Shown here piece after piece: positions 24,044-36,000 of a stretch of 64,000 nucleotides of DNA (positions within the stretch are counted from its first letter, which is position 1; each line of letters opens with the position of its first letter). Both the position numbers and the translations under genes were made by a program. The notes beneath the pieces were generated by a model. It saw only the letters and a list, made by a program, of their open reading frames with translations. It did not search any database and was not told where the DNA came from. Source of the stretch: Antedon mediterranea (taxonomy: Eukaryota > Echinodermata > Crinoidea > Comatulida > Antedonidae); assembly GCF_964355755.1 (NCBI RefSeq), contig NC_092673.1, forward strand, positions 3,663,001 through 3,727,000. Direction: 5' to 3'.

Positions 24044-27000
24044 ATGAAATTTCAACGGTTAGGAATCGTGTTCTTTGTGACGTTATTCATGAATCGAATT
24101 CAAGCTCAATGCCCAAGCGAATGGCTTTGGAGTAAGTTTATATTATTATTATTTATATTATATATTATCATTAATATCAATACTATTATTCAACTACAAG
24201 AGGCACCGATCTGTTATAACACTTCTCTCTACCACCCCAGTAGGCCTAACTGAGGCACTAAAAGAGGAACATAATTTATTATTCGACACCATTGGGCCCA
24301 TTTCTACTACTAATAATATCCCTACTAGGCCTATAAGCTCTGTTTACACTATCAAATTTTATGTGACATGTGATGTGCCCATATGGACATGATTTGTCAT
24401 ACCACTACCATATGTGGGTGTATCAGTACCATATTTGGGCACATCACACTTTTAAAGAAATTATATGTATATTACGTATAGTATTACATACTTGTGGTTA
24501 AAAAAAACACAACATTTAATAATCTTAAATCGCCGACAATCATAAACAGATAGTATTAGTAAAGTTACATTTTTTTTTTCGGACTATACTACTGAACCAT
24601 TATAACAATATTAACACAAAACACAAGGTATTTTTACTCAAGCAAAAGTTCCCTGATGTTTGGCCAAACAAAACTACAGCCGCAAGAGACAGATATAATT
24701 CAAACTTACATAATATTGCCATTAACATTGGACTCTAAATTAAACAACGTTTGAGGCACTTGTAACATTCTATTTGTCACTGGTACTTAGCTCTCATGTC
24801 AAGACTGCTTTTAATTGACCCTGAGCAACAAATTTCATCCACTTCATTGACAATACCTATTAAGTACTTTCCCATAATCATAATACTATATACAATACAC
24901 AAGAGAATATCTAAATAATAATACTCTCTTGGCCATTTTGTTTTTAATATCTGATAATATATTTTGTATTATAAAATGACGTCATGATTAGTGAGTGCAA
25001 TAATATCGTGACGATACAATGATTTTATTGTATTTAATAATAATGACGTCATCAATTGATTGGATTTTTTTTAAATATCATTTTTATCAAAGTCAGCATA
25101 AATAGTTATCACGTATAATTCTAAAATGAAAACTTTTCTAATTTCTTGTTTTATGACGAAAATGTTATCATTGATCCCTATCATCCTAAATCTCTATCTA
25201 CACAATCAAATTATGATGTGCCCATATCATTATGGACATGATGTCATATCACTACCATATTTAAGCATATCACCACCATATTTGGGCACGTCACAATAGT
25301 TTGATCTGCAAATCCTAAAATGTATCTTATTGAATAGATAGATGAATGTCATTATCTTCATACGCCTCATCATTTATCATAAGTGACCATTATTTCTTTA
25401 AAAAAAATATGTAATATTATTTAACTTTTTGTAACAGATGCATTTAAGATGGAACCAAATAACGAGAATGTGAATGTGTCCCACGAAACGATAGACGACG
25501 ACACAAAAGAAGGGGAACATGTGACGTATTCGTTGATTCTCCACCTAAGTTGGAATAGACAAATTTCGTCATTAGGTACTGTCACATAATTGAAAATCAA
25601 AGAGTGAATCTTTCTTTCTTTCCTTCCATTCATCATACACATTCATAAACATACATAAATAAGCATAGTACAAAGAGAGAAAAAAGAATGAAGAGGGAAG
25701 AATCTCAGAAGCATAGTTTCGGAGATTTGGAATTTGAAAAATGGGCACTAAGGAATATATAGGCAAATAATTTAACTTCAGGAAAATGAAAACAATCTTT
25801 TTATAGCATAACAAAAAAGATAAAAAGTTGTTTTCTTTGAATTTCCTTCATTACAAAGCACTTAAATGAAAACATCATAAAAGCAGCAATTTGTTAACAT
25901 CAAAAATGATAACAATTTCAATCAGAATGATAGAATTGATACTTTAATCATGTACGGTAGTAAATTACTCAAAACATTAAACCATGGAGGAAATTCGTCC
26001 ATGATTAAACTATATATTATTATATCGTCTATAATTGTGTTGAAAATAATAGTCATCATTCACTGATAGCACCTAATGATCAGCTTCGGCTGGATGGACC
26101 AACCTCGTTAAATATTGAATGTTGAAATATTATAAAATAAAAGTCAAAAATTATTATAACAATAATAAGTAGCAGATGTATAGCCGCAAAGGTTTGTTTC
26201 GATCTATGCGTTTCTGACGTCACACGGATGTGTTCGGAAATGTTCAATCATTCTGTGTATTGATGTTTATAAAGCTCTAATTCATGTGGTCATGTTTGAT
26301 ATTGCGTCTCCGATATTGCGTGTTTGATATTTCGTCTCCAATATTGCGTCTCAGATATTGTGTCTCCGATATTGCGTGTCCGATATTGCGTGTCCGATAT
26401 TGCGTGTCCGATATTGCGTGTCCGATATTGCGTGTCCGATATTGCGTGTCCGATATTGCGTCTCCTATATTGCGTGTTGGATATTGCGTGTTTGATATTG
26501 GGTCTCCGATATTGCGTGGGTAATATTGGGTCTCCGATATTGCGTGTTTGATATTGCGTGTTTCATATTGCGTCTCCGATATTGCGTGTTTAATATTGCG
26601 TGTCCGATATTGCGTGTCCGATATTGCGTCTCCGATATTGCGTGTTTAATATTGCGTCTCCGATATTGCGTGTTTAATATTGCGTGTCCGATATTGCGTC
26701 TCCGATATTGCGTGTTTGATATTGCGTGTTTGATATTGCGTCTTTGTTTTGGTTTGGTTTACTATTATATCTCTCATATTAAGTACATTGTTCTACATTA
26801 ACGACAACGTGATTGGCTGGCAGACAATTTGAATATCAAAATATGTTTAACCAAAATTGAAGTTTTAATGCTCAAACATAAAACGGTTGCATTTTATGGC
26901 CATTGCTGTATTTATGAAGCAATAAATGTGTTGCTGGAAAGTAATGGTTCATAATTACAAAAACAAAAATTGTCAATATCTAACCTGATGTTCTATTTGT

Positions 27001-30000
27001 TTAATGCCGAGATATAAATAATGTGTATTTAAATATGTTTATAACCTTAGATTTTGATGGTTATGCTGTTTATACTGGCGTTGTTGGCGAACAGATAGAT
27101 ACCTTACGAGCATGTAACCTGAGTGAAAGTGGACTGCACTACACGGTAAATACACTGCATTTATTACGCGGAGCACCTTAAGCTGATTAAGCCAAAGATA
27201 TATGATTAAGTTTTAATATAATACGCTCGCGGGAATAAAAAAGTATTCAAAACTGTGAGATTTAATCTAGGTAATTGGTAGTAATTGCTTTCATTGATTA
27301 GATGCAAAATTGAAATGTTAATTTGTTACGTGACGTGTTTGTTGACTTGATACTTTAAGCAAGTGGTTAACAAAAATACTAAAAAAGATTATATTAGAAA
27401 TGTCTATTTAAAGATGTCAAAATAGGGATCTTTTTTTTCAGAAAAACAAATATTAGGAATACCATAAATGAACTTTTAAATATTAAAAATGACCTTTTTA
27501 AAAGAAAACTGGAAACATATGAATTATTCGAATTATAAATTGAAATTCGTCTAGTTACATGTGTTCATAGTTTATAGATATAAATAATATAAATAATATT
27601 TATAATAATTATAAATAAAACTCCTTTTCAGAACAAAAGAGAAACAGAGATCCAAATCAAATTCAATTATGACTACGAAATTAGGGTAAGTACTTGATTT
27701 ATGCATTTACATTATATCGTTAATAATAGAAATAGTTCATAACTAATTTCTCTTTTATTTTTAAATTGCACAAAATACGAATAATCCAATTATAAATCTG
27801 TTTATTAATATATTTACTAAATTAATAAATGAACTGTTTTGTTGCCCTAAAAAAATATTTTTTTTTTTCATTTTTTTTAATATGCCATTTTAATGTAATT
27901 GTAATAAATTACCATTCCCTAACATATAGAGTAACATAGTATTTACATGAACATTCTAGAATAAGATGTTTTGATTTAATAAACCATGTATAATTAATAA
28001 GAACAATCAAGAACATTCCAGAAGTGCTATTAATAGAAACTGTAATCATGTAATAATGAGAAGTATAAAGAATGATCTAGAAGGATAGGAGCATCTTGTA
28101 TATAAAGGGATGTAAACTATTGTAAGGTTGTTGGATTAGAGGTTGGATGTTATATTGTAAAGTCATTGTGAAGCTGTTGTTTAAAGTGCTTACTGGGTTG
28201 TTAAAGGTTGATTGAAATTAAAGCTTTGTTTTTGAGTTATTTTACAACTTTGTGGATTTTGTGTGTATACTTTTATGTCACAAGGGAGTTCCTAAAGTAT
28301 TTTCAACCGCTCGGAAACATACGTGAGAGGAGTTCGTGACATAATTTGGTGGCAGCGGTTATTTCGATCTACTGTTCGACTTAACTGTGTATTTATCTAC
28401 GGTTGTGATATTTTGTGGTAGCAGTTTGATCTACTGTATTTTGCCATAGATTGGTGGCTGTTTTAGGATCAACTGTACTTTATTGATATTTTGTGAAAGC
28501 GGTTCTTACGATACTGAGATATGTTTACGTCGGAAGCCGTGGTGCTACGTTTTGTTTAATCCTAAGTACACAAACATTGTTTTAAGAACACTACATTATT
28601 TATTTGGAACAGTAGACTTGTGAACGTCTCGGTAACTACGATTAACTAGTAACAAGACCCTCATCCAGATTTAAAATATGGCTGATAAACAATCAACAAC
28701 AAGATCCGGTAGAGAATACAGCGGCGGCGATGAATCTGATTCTGAGGTAGAATCGGTTCAGTCATTACAACCTGAACAACAGGCAGAAGAGTCTGTACCA
28801 ACCAGTGGACATAACCCTACAGGGGCTGACTCATCTTCAAAAGATGTTTTGTTGTTGATGCAGCAACAAATGCAACAGCAGAATCTAATGATGCAGCAAC
28901 AAATGCAACAACAGAATCTTATGATGCAGCAGATGATGGAACAACGCAAAGAAGATATGGAAAAACAAGAACGTTTACGTAGGGACGATATAGAGAAACA
29001 GCAAGCATTGGTAATGGCGTTAATGGATAAGCAAAAGGACAGTGAGGAGAAACGATTAAAAGATATAATGAGATTGAAGGAAGTTCAGATTGCAAAACTT
29101 TCTGATAGTGATGATATTGAAAATTATCTCACTACGTTTGAACGAATTGCTAACACCTATGAGTGGCGAAAAGAACACTGGGTAGTAAAACTGATACCAC
29201 ATTTGACAGGCAAAGCAAGAGCAGCCTATGCATCATTACCAGTGACAGAAAGTAACCAGTACGACATAGTGAAGAAAGCAATATTACAAAGGTATGACAT
29301 AACTGAAGAGACATATAGACAAAGGTTTAGGTCAATTAAAAAGAAAAGTGAAGAAAGTTATAGAGAAGTGTATGTTAGGTTGAAAGACTTATTTACTAAG
29401 TGGGCTAGGCCTGCTGATAAAAGCAAAGATGATTTAGCTGAAACTGTTATTTTAGAGCAATTGATAGATATTATGCCCACAGGGGTACAAATTTGGGTTA
29501 AAGAACATAAACCAGATTCTGGATTAAATGCTGCAGAATTAGCAGATAATTATTTTCAAGCTAGAAAAGGTACCGGTATCGATTTTGAGAAAAAGTTTCA
29601 AAATAGAAAACACGAAAATAGAAACAACCAGGAGAAAACAGTGAAAGGCACTCCTGAAGTTGACAGTAAGGGTAATAATAATCCCCCTGATAACTTTCAT
29701 AAATCACAATCTGACGCTAGACAACCTCTCGTTTGTAGACGGTGCAAAAAAGTAGGCCACATAGAACGATTTTGTCGAAGTAAGGATGGCTTTTTGTCGA
29801 CAAAGACAGATACTGTTTCAAAACCATGTACACCTTACATTTGTAGAGGCCTAGTTGAAGGATGTGATTGTGAAATTTTGATAGACTCTGGATGTGATAT
29901 GACACTTGTTCATTCTGATTTAGTAGCGGCTAAGAAAATTAATCGCGCGGAGCAAGCTAAAATTACATGCAGATGCGTCCATGACCATGTCCAAGCCTAT

Positions 30001-33000
30001 CCTACTGCATTCGTCAATATTAAGGTTAATAACGAAGACCATAATTTGTTGGTTGGCGTTTGCAGCGATTTACCAAGAGATGTAATTCTTGGTAGGGACT
30101 TTCCTAAATTTGGAGACTTATTAAGGAAGGGGAATAAGAATCATGATAGGCATAGTTTTGTTGCCACTAGAGATCATGCTAGAAAAGAAAAACTAAGAGA
30201 GGAAAACGAATTAAATTCGGAAAAAGGTTCTGGGGTTATTTCACGTCAGTTAGATGATGTGGTTAATTTTCAAGAAGAATTTGGACATTTAGATGACCAA
30301 CTACTCAGTGACAACCCTCCCAAGGAAACAGTTCATAAAACTAGAAGTGAGAAACGAAAAGTTAGGAAAGAGTTTGCAAAAACAAAGGAAGCTCAGGCTC
30401 AGTCTAGCCAAGATAGTGAATTAGACATTTTAGATATTGGCAGAGATAAAATTAACGATTATCAGGTTAAGGATAGAACTTTAATTTCACTTCGAGAACA
30501 GATGTTAGTACAGAAAGATGATGACACTATAAAGATAGTCTGTAAGGATGGAATTTTATTTAGGCAGGTTTTCACTAAACACCAGACAGAACCAATAGAG
30601 CAATTAGTAGTTCCATATCCTTGCCGTAATAGTGTATTGAAAGTCTCACATGATATTCCTTTGGCAGGTCATTTAGGTAGGAAAAAGACATTAGATAGGA
30701 TAAAGCAGAGATTCTTTTGGCCTGGTATTAGAAAGGATGTGACCGAATATTGCAACACTTGTGAAAATTGTCAGAAAACTTCAAAGTATAAAACTAAATT
30801 GAAGGCCCCGATGATTCCTATGCCAATAATCAGTGAACCATTCCGCCGAATCGCTATGGACATTGTTGGTCCACTAGCACGGAGTAAGACAGGAAATAAA
30901 TATGTCTTGGTTATATGTGATTATGCAACTCGATATCCGGAGGCTATCCCACTGAGAAGTATTGAAGCTCCAAAGATAGCGGATGAGTTGATTAAATTAT
31001 TTTCTAGGGTAGGGGTACCAACAGAAATTTTAACCGATCAAGGCTCTAACTTTACCTCTAAGTTGTTGAGTCAAGTTTATAATTTACTTTCAATTAAGGG
31101 CTTGACTACTTCTCCCTACCATCCACAAACCGATGGATTAGTGGAAAGATTTAATGGCACCCTCAAGGCTATGATTAGAAAATTTGTTCAGGATGATCCC
31201 AGAGAATGGGATAAATTGCTTCCGTACCTATTATTTGCTTATAGGGAGGTACCGCAGGAGTCAACTGGGTTCTCTCCATTTGAATTATTGTATGGTTGGA
31301 AGGTACGAGGTCCACTTGATATAATGAAAGAAATGTGGACAGGCACGGTGACAGGTCCTCAAAGTGTGGTTTCACACGTTGTTAAAATGAGAGATAGGTT
31401 AACTTCAATGAAAGATCTAGTCCAGGAAAACATTGAACTATCCCAAACAAGGCAAAAACAAAAATATGATCAGAAATCTGTTTGTAGAGAATTTAGTCCA
31501 GGTGATGAAGTCCTATTACTCTTACCATCTAGTAACGATGCATTAGAGGCAAAATGGCAAGGTCCTTACAAGGTTTTAAGGAAACTAGGTCCAGTAAACT
31601 ATGAGGTGGAAACTAATGATAAACGGAAAAAGTCAAAAGTCTACCACATAAATCTTTTAAAACAATTTCATCGTAGAACTATTGAGGTTATGCTGGCTAT
31701 AAATGATGTAACTGGACGAGACGAGGGTCAGGATAAGGACATTTCTTGGTCAAATATTTCTAGTTCCAATTTAACCTTAGATTCTGGTGAAGGATTAGAT
31801 GAATCTCAGCTTTCAGATTTAGCGGAGGTGTTTTCTGAATTTGATTCAGTGTTACAGGATAAGCCAGGGAAAACTACTGTAATAAAGCATGATATTGAAA
31901 TGAACCTAGGGGTACACCCAGTTAGATTAAGAGCTTATCCAATTCCTCAGGCTAAGTTAGGCAAAGTAAAAGAAGAGATAGAATCTATGTTGGAACTTGG
32001 GGTAATAGAAGAGTCTCACAGTCCCTGGTCCTCTCCTTATATCATGGTACCAAAGCCGGACGGTACAGCTCGCTTTTGCGTAAATTACAAAAAAGTGAAT
32101 AGCTTGAGCAAGTTTGATGCATATCCAATGCCTCGAATAGATGAAATAATAGGCAGGGTTGGTCCTGCTAAATTTATAACAAAGTTAGATTTATGTAAAG
32201 GTTACTGGCAGGTTCCATTAACTGAACGGTCAAAACCATATACTGCTTTTTCAACACCAATGGGTTTGTACCAATTTAAGTATTTACCATTTGGCTTGCA
32301 TGGGGCTCCTGCAACGTTTCAAAGAATGATGGATCAACTGTTGCGCAAGAAAGCAGCAGCTTATATGGATGATCTGGTAATATTTAGTCCAGACTGGGAA
32401 AGTCATATCCATCATCTTAGGGACATTTTTCGGACCCTCAAGCAAGCTAATCTGACAGTCAAACCTGCAAAATGTAGTTTCGCACATAGTAAAGTGCATT
32501 ATTTAGGGTATGTAGTTGGAGAGGGAATGATACGTCCTCAAAAGACTAAGGTAGAAGCGGTAGTACAATGGGAAAAACCTAAAACTAAGAAGGATGTTAA
32601 ATCTTTTCTTGGCCTGACAGGATACTACCGAAAGTTTATTCCTAATTATGCTGACATTGCAGCACCTCTAACTGATCTGACGGGGAAAAAACATCCAGAT
32701 AAAATCAAATGGACGCCTGAGTGCGAAGATGCACTTGTAAAGTTAAAACAGGCATTATGTTCAGACCCTGTGTTACGAAACCCAGATTTTAATGCAGAGT
32801 TTATACTGCAAACAGATGCGTCAGATCGAGGGTTAGGTGCAGTACTTAGTCAACTAGGTCCTGATGGTACTGACCATCCAGTATTGTATCTTAGTCGTAA
32901 GATGTTCCCAAGGGAACAGAATTATGCAACTATAGAGAAAGAGTGTTTAGCTATAAAATGGGCTGTCGAAAGTCTGCGATATTATCTACTAGGCAGAAAA

Positions 33001-36000
33001 TTTAAGATAGTTACTGACCATCAACCACTCAAATGGTTGGTTGAAATGAAAGAGACAAACAAAAGACTAACTAGATGGAGTCTTGATTTACAACCTTATT
33101 GCTTTACTGTTGTACATAGAAGGGGTATTTCTAATGGTAATGCTGACGGATTGTCACGAAAACCATTAACTTAAAGCAAGGGTTACTTTACAAATAGACA
33201 AAATAGGTTTTAATGTTTATAAGTTACTTGTTTCTTACATTTTGTTTGTAATGAGAATTTGGTTTTCACGTAATGTAGTTTGAATTTATATTCAACAGGG
33301 TTTCTAGGTCGAAAATGTTATATTTTGCCACGTCCGTGTATACTTTCCCCTCAAAACTCCAAGAAAGAGTTTTGAGCTCAGAAAGAGGGGGGAGTGTAAT
33401 AAATTACCATTCCCTAACATATAGAGTAACATAGTATTTACATGAACATTCTAGAATAAGATGTTTTGATTTAATAAACCATGTATAATTAATAAGAACA
33501 ATCAAGAACATTCCAGAAGTGCTATTAATAGAAACTGTAATCATGTAATAATGAGAAGTATAAAGAATGATCTAGAAGGATAGGAGCATCTTGTATATAA
33601 AGGGATGTAAACTATTGTAAGGTTGTTGGATTAGAGGTTGGATGTTATATTGTAAAGTCATTGTGAAGCTGTTGTTTAAAGTGCTTACTGGATTGTTAAA
33701 GGTTGAAGTTGATTGAAATTAAAGCTTTGTTTTTGAGTTATTTTACAACTTTGTGGATTTTGTGTGTATACTTTTATGTCACAAGGGAGTTCCTAAAGTA
33801 TTTTCAACCGCTCGGAAACATACGTGAGAGGAGTTCGTGACAGTAATGTAATAGTAGTATTCACTTTGACCAAAAACTGTATCGGAAATAAAAAATGTTT
33901 ACCTTAAAAAATGCAATTTAAAGCAAAAAATATTTAAATTGTCAGACAATGGTTTTTGGTTAGAATTAACCGTTTATTTTGTCTTTTTATATAAGTGAAA
34001 TAATTTGTTTTCCCTACAGAAGTGAATACATTTATTAAAACTGCAAAATGGTCTGATTTTATCCATCTTCTTTGTTCATGTTTTTGGGGGACAATATCTT
34101 TAAATATCATAATATGAAACTCCAAATAACGTCAGGGAAGTCATTTTTTAAACGCTTCGAAACAAATTGAAACATGAATTTCGCTCTCATTATATGGAGT
34201 AGGTTTTATACTATACCTGCATGTTATCTAAACATATTCAGTGCATCTATATTGGTACAAAATTAGCAAGAAAAGACTTGCGGTAAAATAGCAAAATATA
34301 AAAAATCCAATCAAAATTGGCATTTGTTAGGAATGTGGCCGTGCTTTTCAAATCGTATGGCTCTATTTATTTGCATTGACATCGATTTAATTTATTTAGT
34401 ATAATACCGATGTGATGATGATTTTTTATTTCTTTTTTCAACCGTTTCTTTCTGTATAGTTTTACTTGGCAAGCAAAGAACTTGACAAGAAATCTTTTTT
34501 AAACGATGGTGTTATACAATTTAATGGTGTTGGTAAGTAATGGATTGTAACACTCGTATCTGAATTAATGACGCAAATTAAGGCAATTAAAGTAAAAAAA
34601 GTGTGATGAGCCCAAATATGGTAGTGATATGCCCAAATATGGTAGTGATGTGCTCAAATATGGTAGTGATGTACCCAAATATGGTAGTGATATGCCCAAA
34701 TTTGGTAGTAATATGTCCAAATATGATAGTGATATATCATCATGTCCATATATGGGCATTTGTTTGTCACATAAACTTTGATAGTGTAGACAGAGCTTTA
34801 TACAAACAGTGGTTCTCCAATCTCGTCATTCCTTTGCATAGTTATGCGTTGTTTTTTAAATGTTGCTAACATTAATAAAATTAATTTATTATGATTCTCC
34901 TGTATATTTAATATTTTGTTGAATCTTTATGCTTAACATTGATATTCCACTAATGAATATTCAAATAACAAAACTTTGATTCTGTTAAAATTAATCATTT
35001 ATTTTGTCATAGATTGTTATCAAGAAACTAAAGATCGACATTTTTGTATGACGCAAGGTAAATTTATTATCAAATTCAATAATAAGCATTAACTGATGGA
35101 ATCAGAACTACAATTAAATAGAACCTCGTTTGGGACACTCTTATTTATGGTCACCTCTAGTAGGGGGACACTTTCCTGCTAAATTAATGAGGGGAAATAT
35201 ATGTTTTCACTAAATTGGACCTCTGTTCAGGGGACACTCCTATCAAGACAAGTTTTACCTCGTTCATGGTACATACGGATTCCTTAAATAATTGAACTTT
35301 TCTATTGACCATATCTAATCACCGTTAATTATACAAATAGCATATAATGTAATTGTATTAATAATCCTGAATTGTTTTTCGTTTAAATTTTCGAGAAAAA
35401 AAAGAAGAGTGAAGATTAGAGTAATACATAATATACTACGACAAATAATAATAATACATTGTATAACAACGGATACAGTACAAGGTGTTGATCCTGGCCT
35501 ACAAAGCTCAGCACAAGTTGACGGCTGGCTACCTATCTGAGCTTGTGCAGAGTTACCAGCCAACTAAATATCTTAGGTCCGGTTCCCAGTGCCTACTTGT
35601 GGTTCCAAGGACATCTACCTACGGTCAGAGAGCTTTTGGAGTGGCAGCGCCAACTTTGTGGAACTTCCTACCGATCACAATCAGACAGTGTACTTCCCTT
35701 AATTTATTTAAGACTCAACTCAAGACATTCCTTTTCCAACAAGCTTTTCATTAATTTTACATTTCCTCCTTTTATTTTTGATGTAAAGCGCATTGAGAGC
35801 TTGCTTATATGCGCTTTATAAGAACAGACTATTATTATTATTATTATTAGTTGGAAACTGAAAAACACGACAATAATTAGACATAACAGAAGTACAGTAA
35901 CTGTTTTTCAATTATGTATTTATGCCATAGATGCGCAATACGTTAGTGCGCCCATTGATGTACGTATAGAAAACATCACAATGTCACAAAGATCACACAC

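Larger units (their letters stand above)
27900..33842 (+). mobile_element. intact Gmr1-like Ty3/Gypsy LTR retrotransposon
   Basis: 5943 bp: 5' LTR 27900-28341, leader, single gag-pol ORF 28678-33174, polypurine tract, 3' LTR 33395-33842. It is flanked by the 5-bp duplication GTAAT (27895-27899 and 33843-33847). LTRs begin TG and end CA and differ by one G/A change and one 6-bp indel only, so the insertion is recent. Domain order gag, protease, integrase, reverse transcriptase, RNase H is the Ty1/Copia order, but the sequences are Ty3/Gypsy; this is the hallmark of the Gmr1-like group. No envelope gene. Same orientation as the host kinase gene, in its intron 4. Confidence 0.96.
27841..34110. 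mobile_element. M3 MITE-like element split by the LTR retrotransposon
   Basis: The left part (27841-27899, ...TATGCCATTTTAATGTAAT) and right part (33848-34110, AGTAGTATTCACTTTGACCAA through GGTTTTTGGTTAGAAT to GGGGGACAATATCTTTAAAT) together follow the order of the M3 copies at 14677 and 58713. The retrotransposon therefore inserted into an older M3 copy. Confidence 0.7.

Noticed and set aside
26284-26801. Three overlapping frames of cysteine-rich repeats
   Set aside because: Translation of the 14-bp array, open in all frames.
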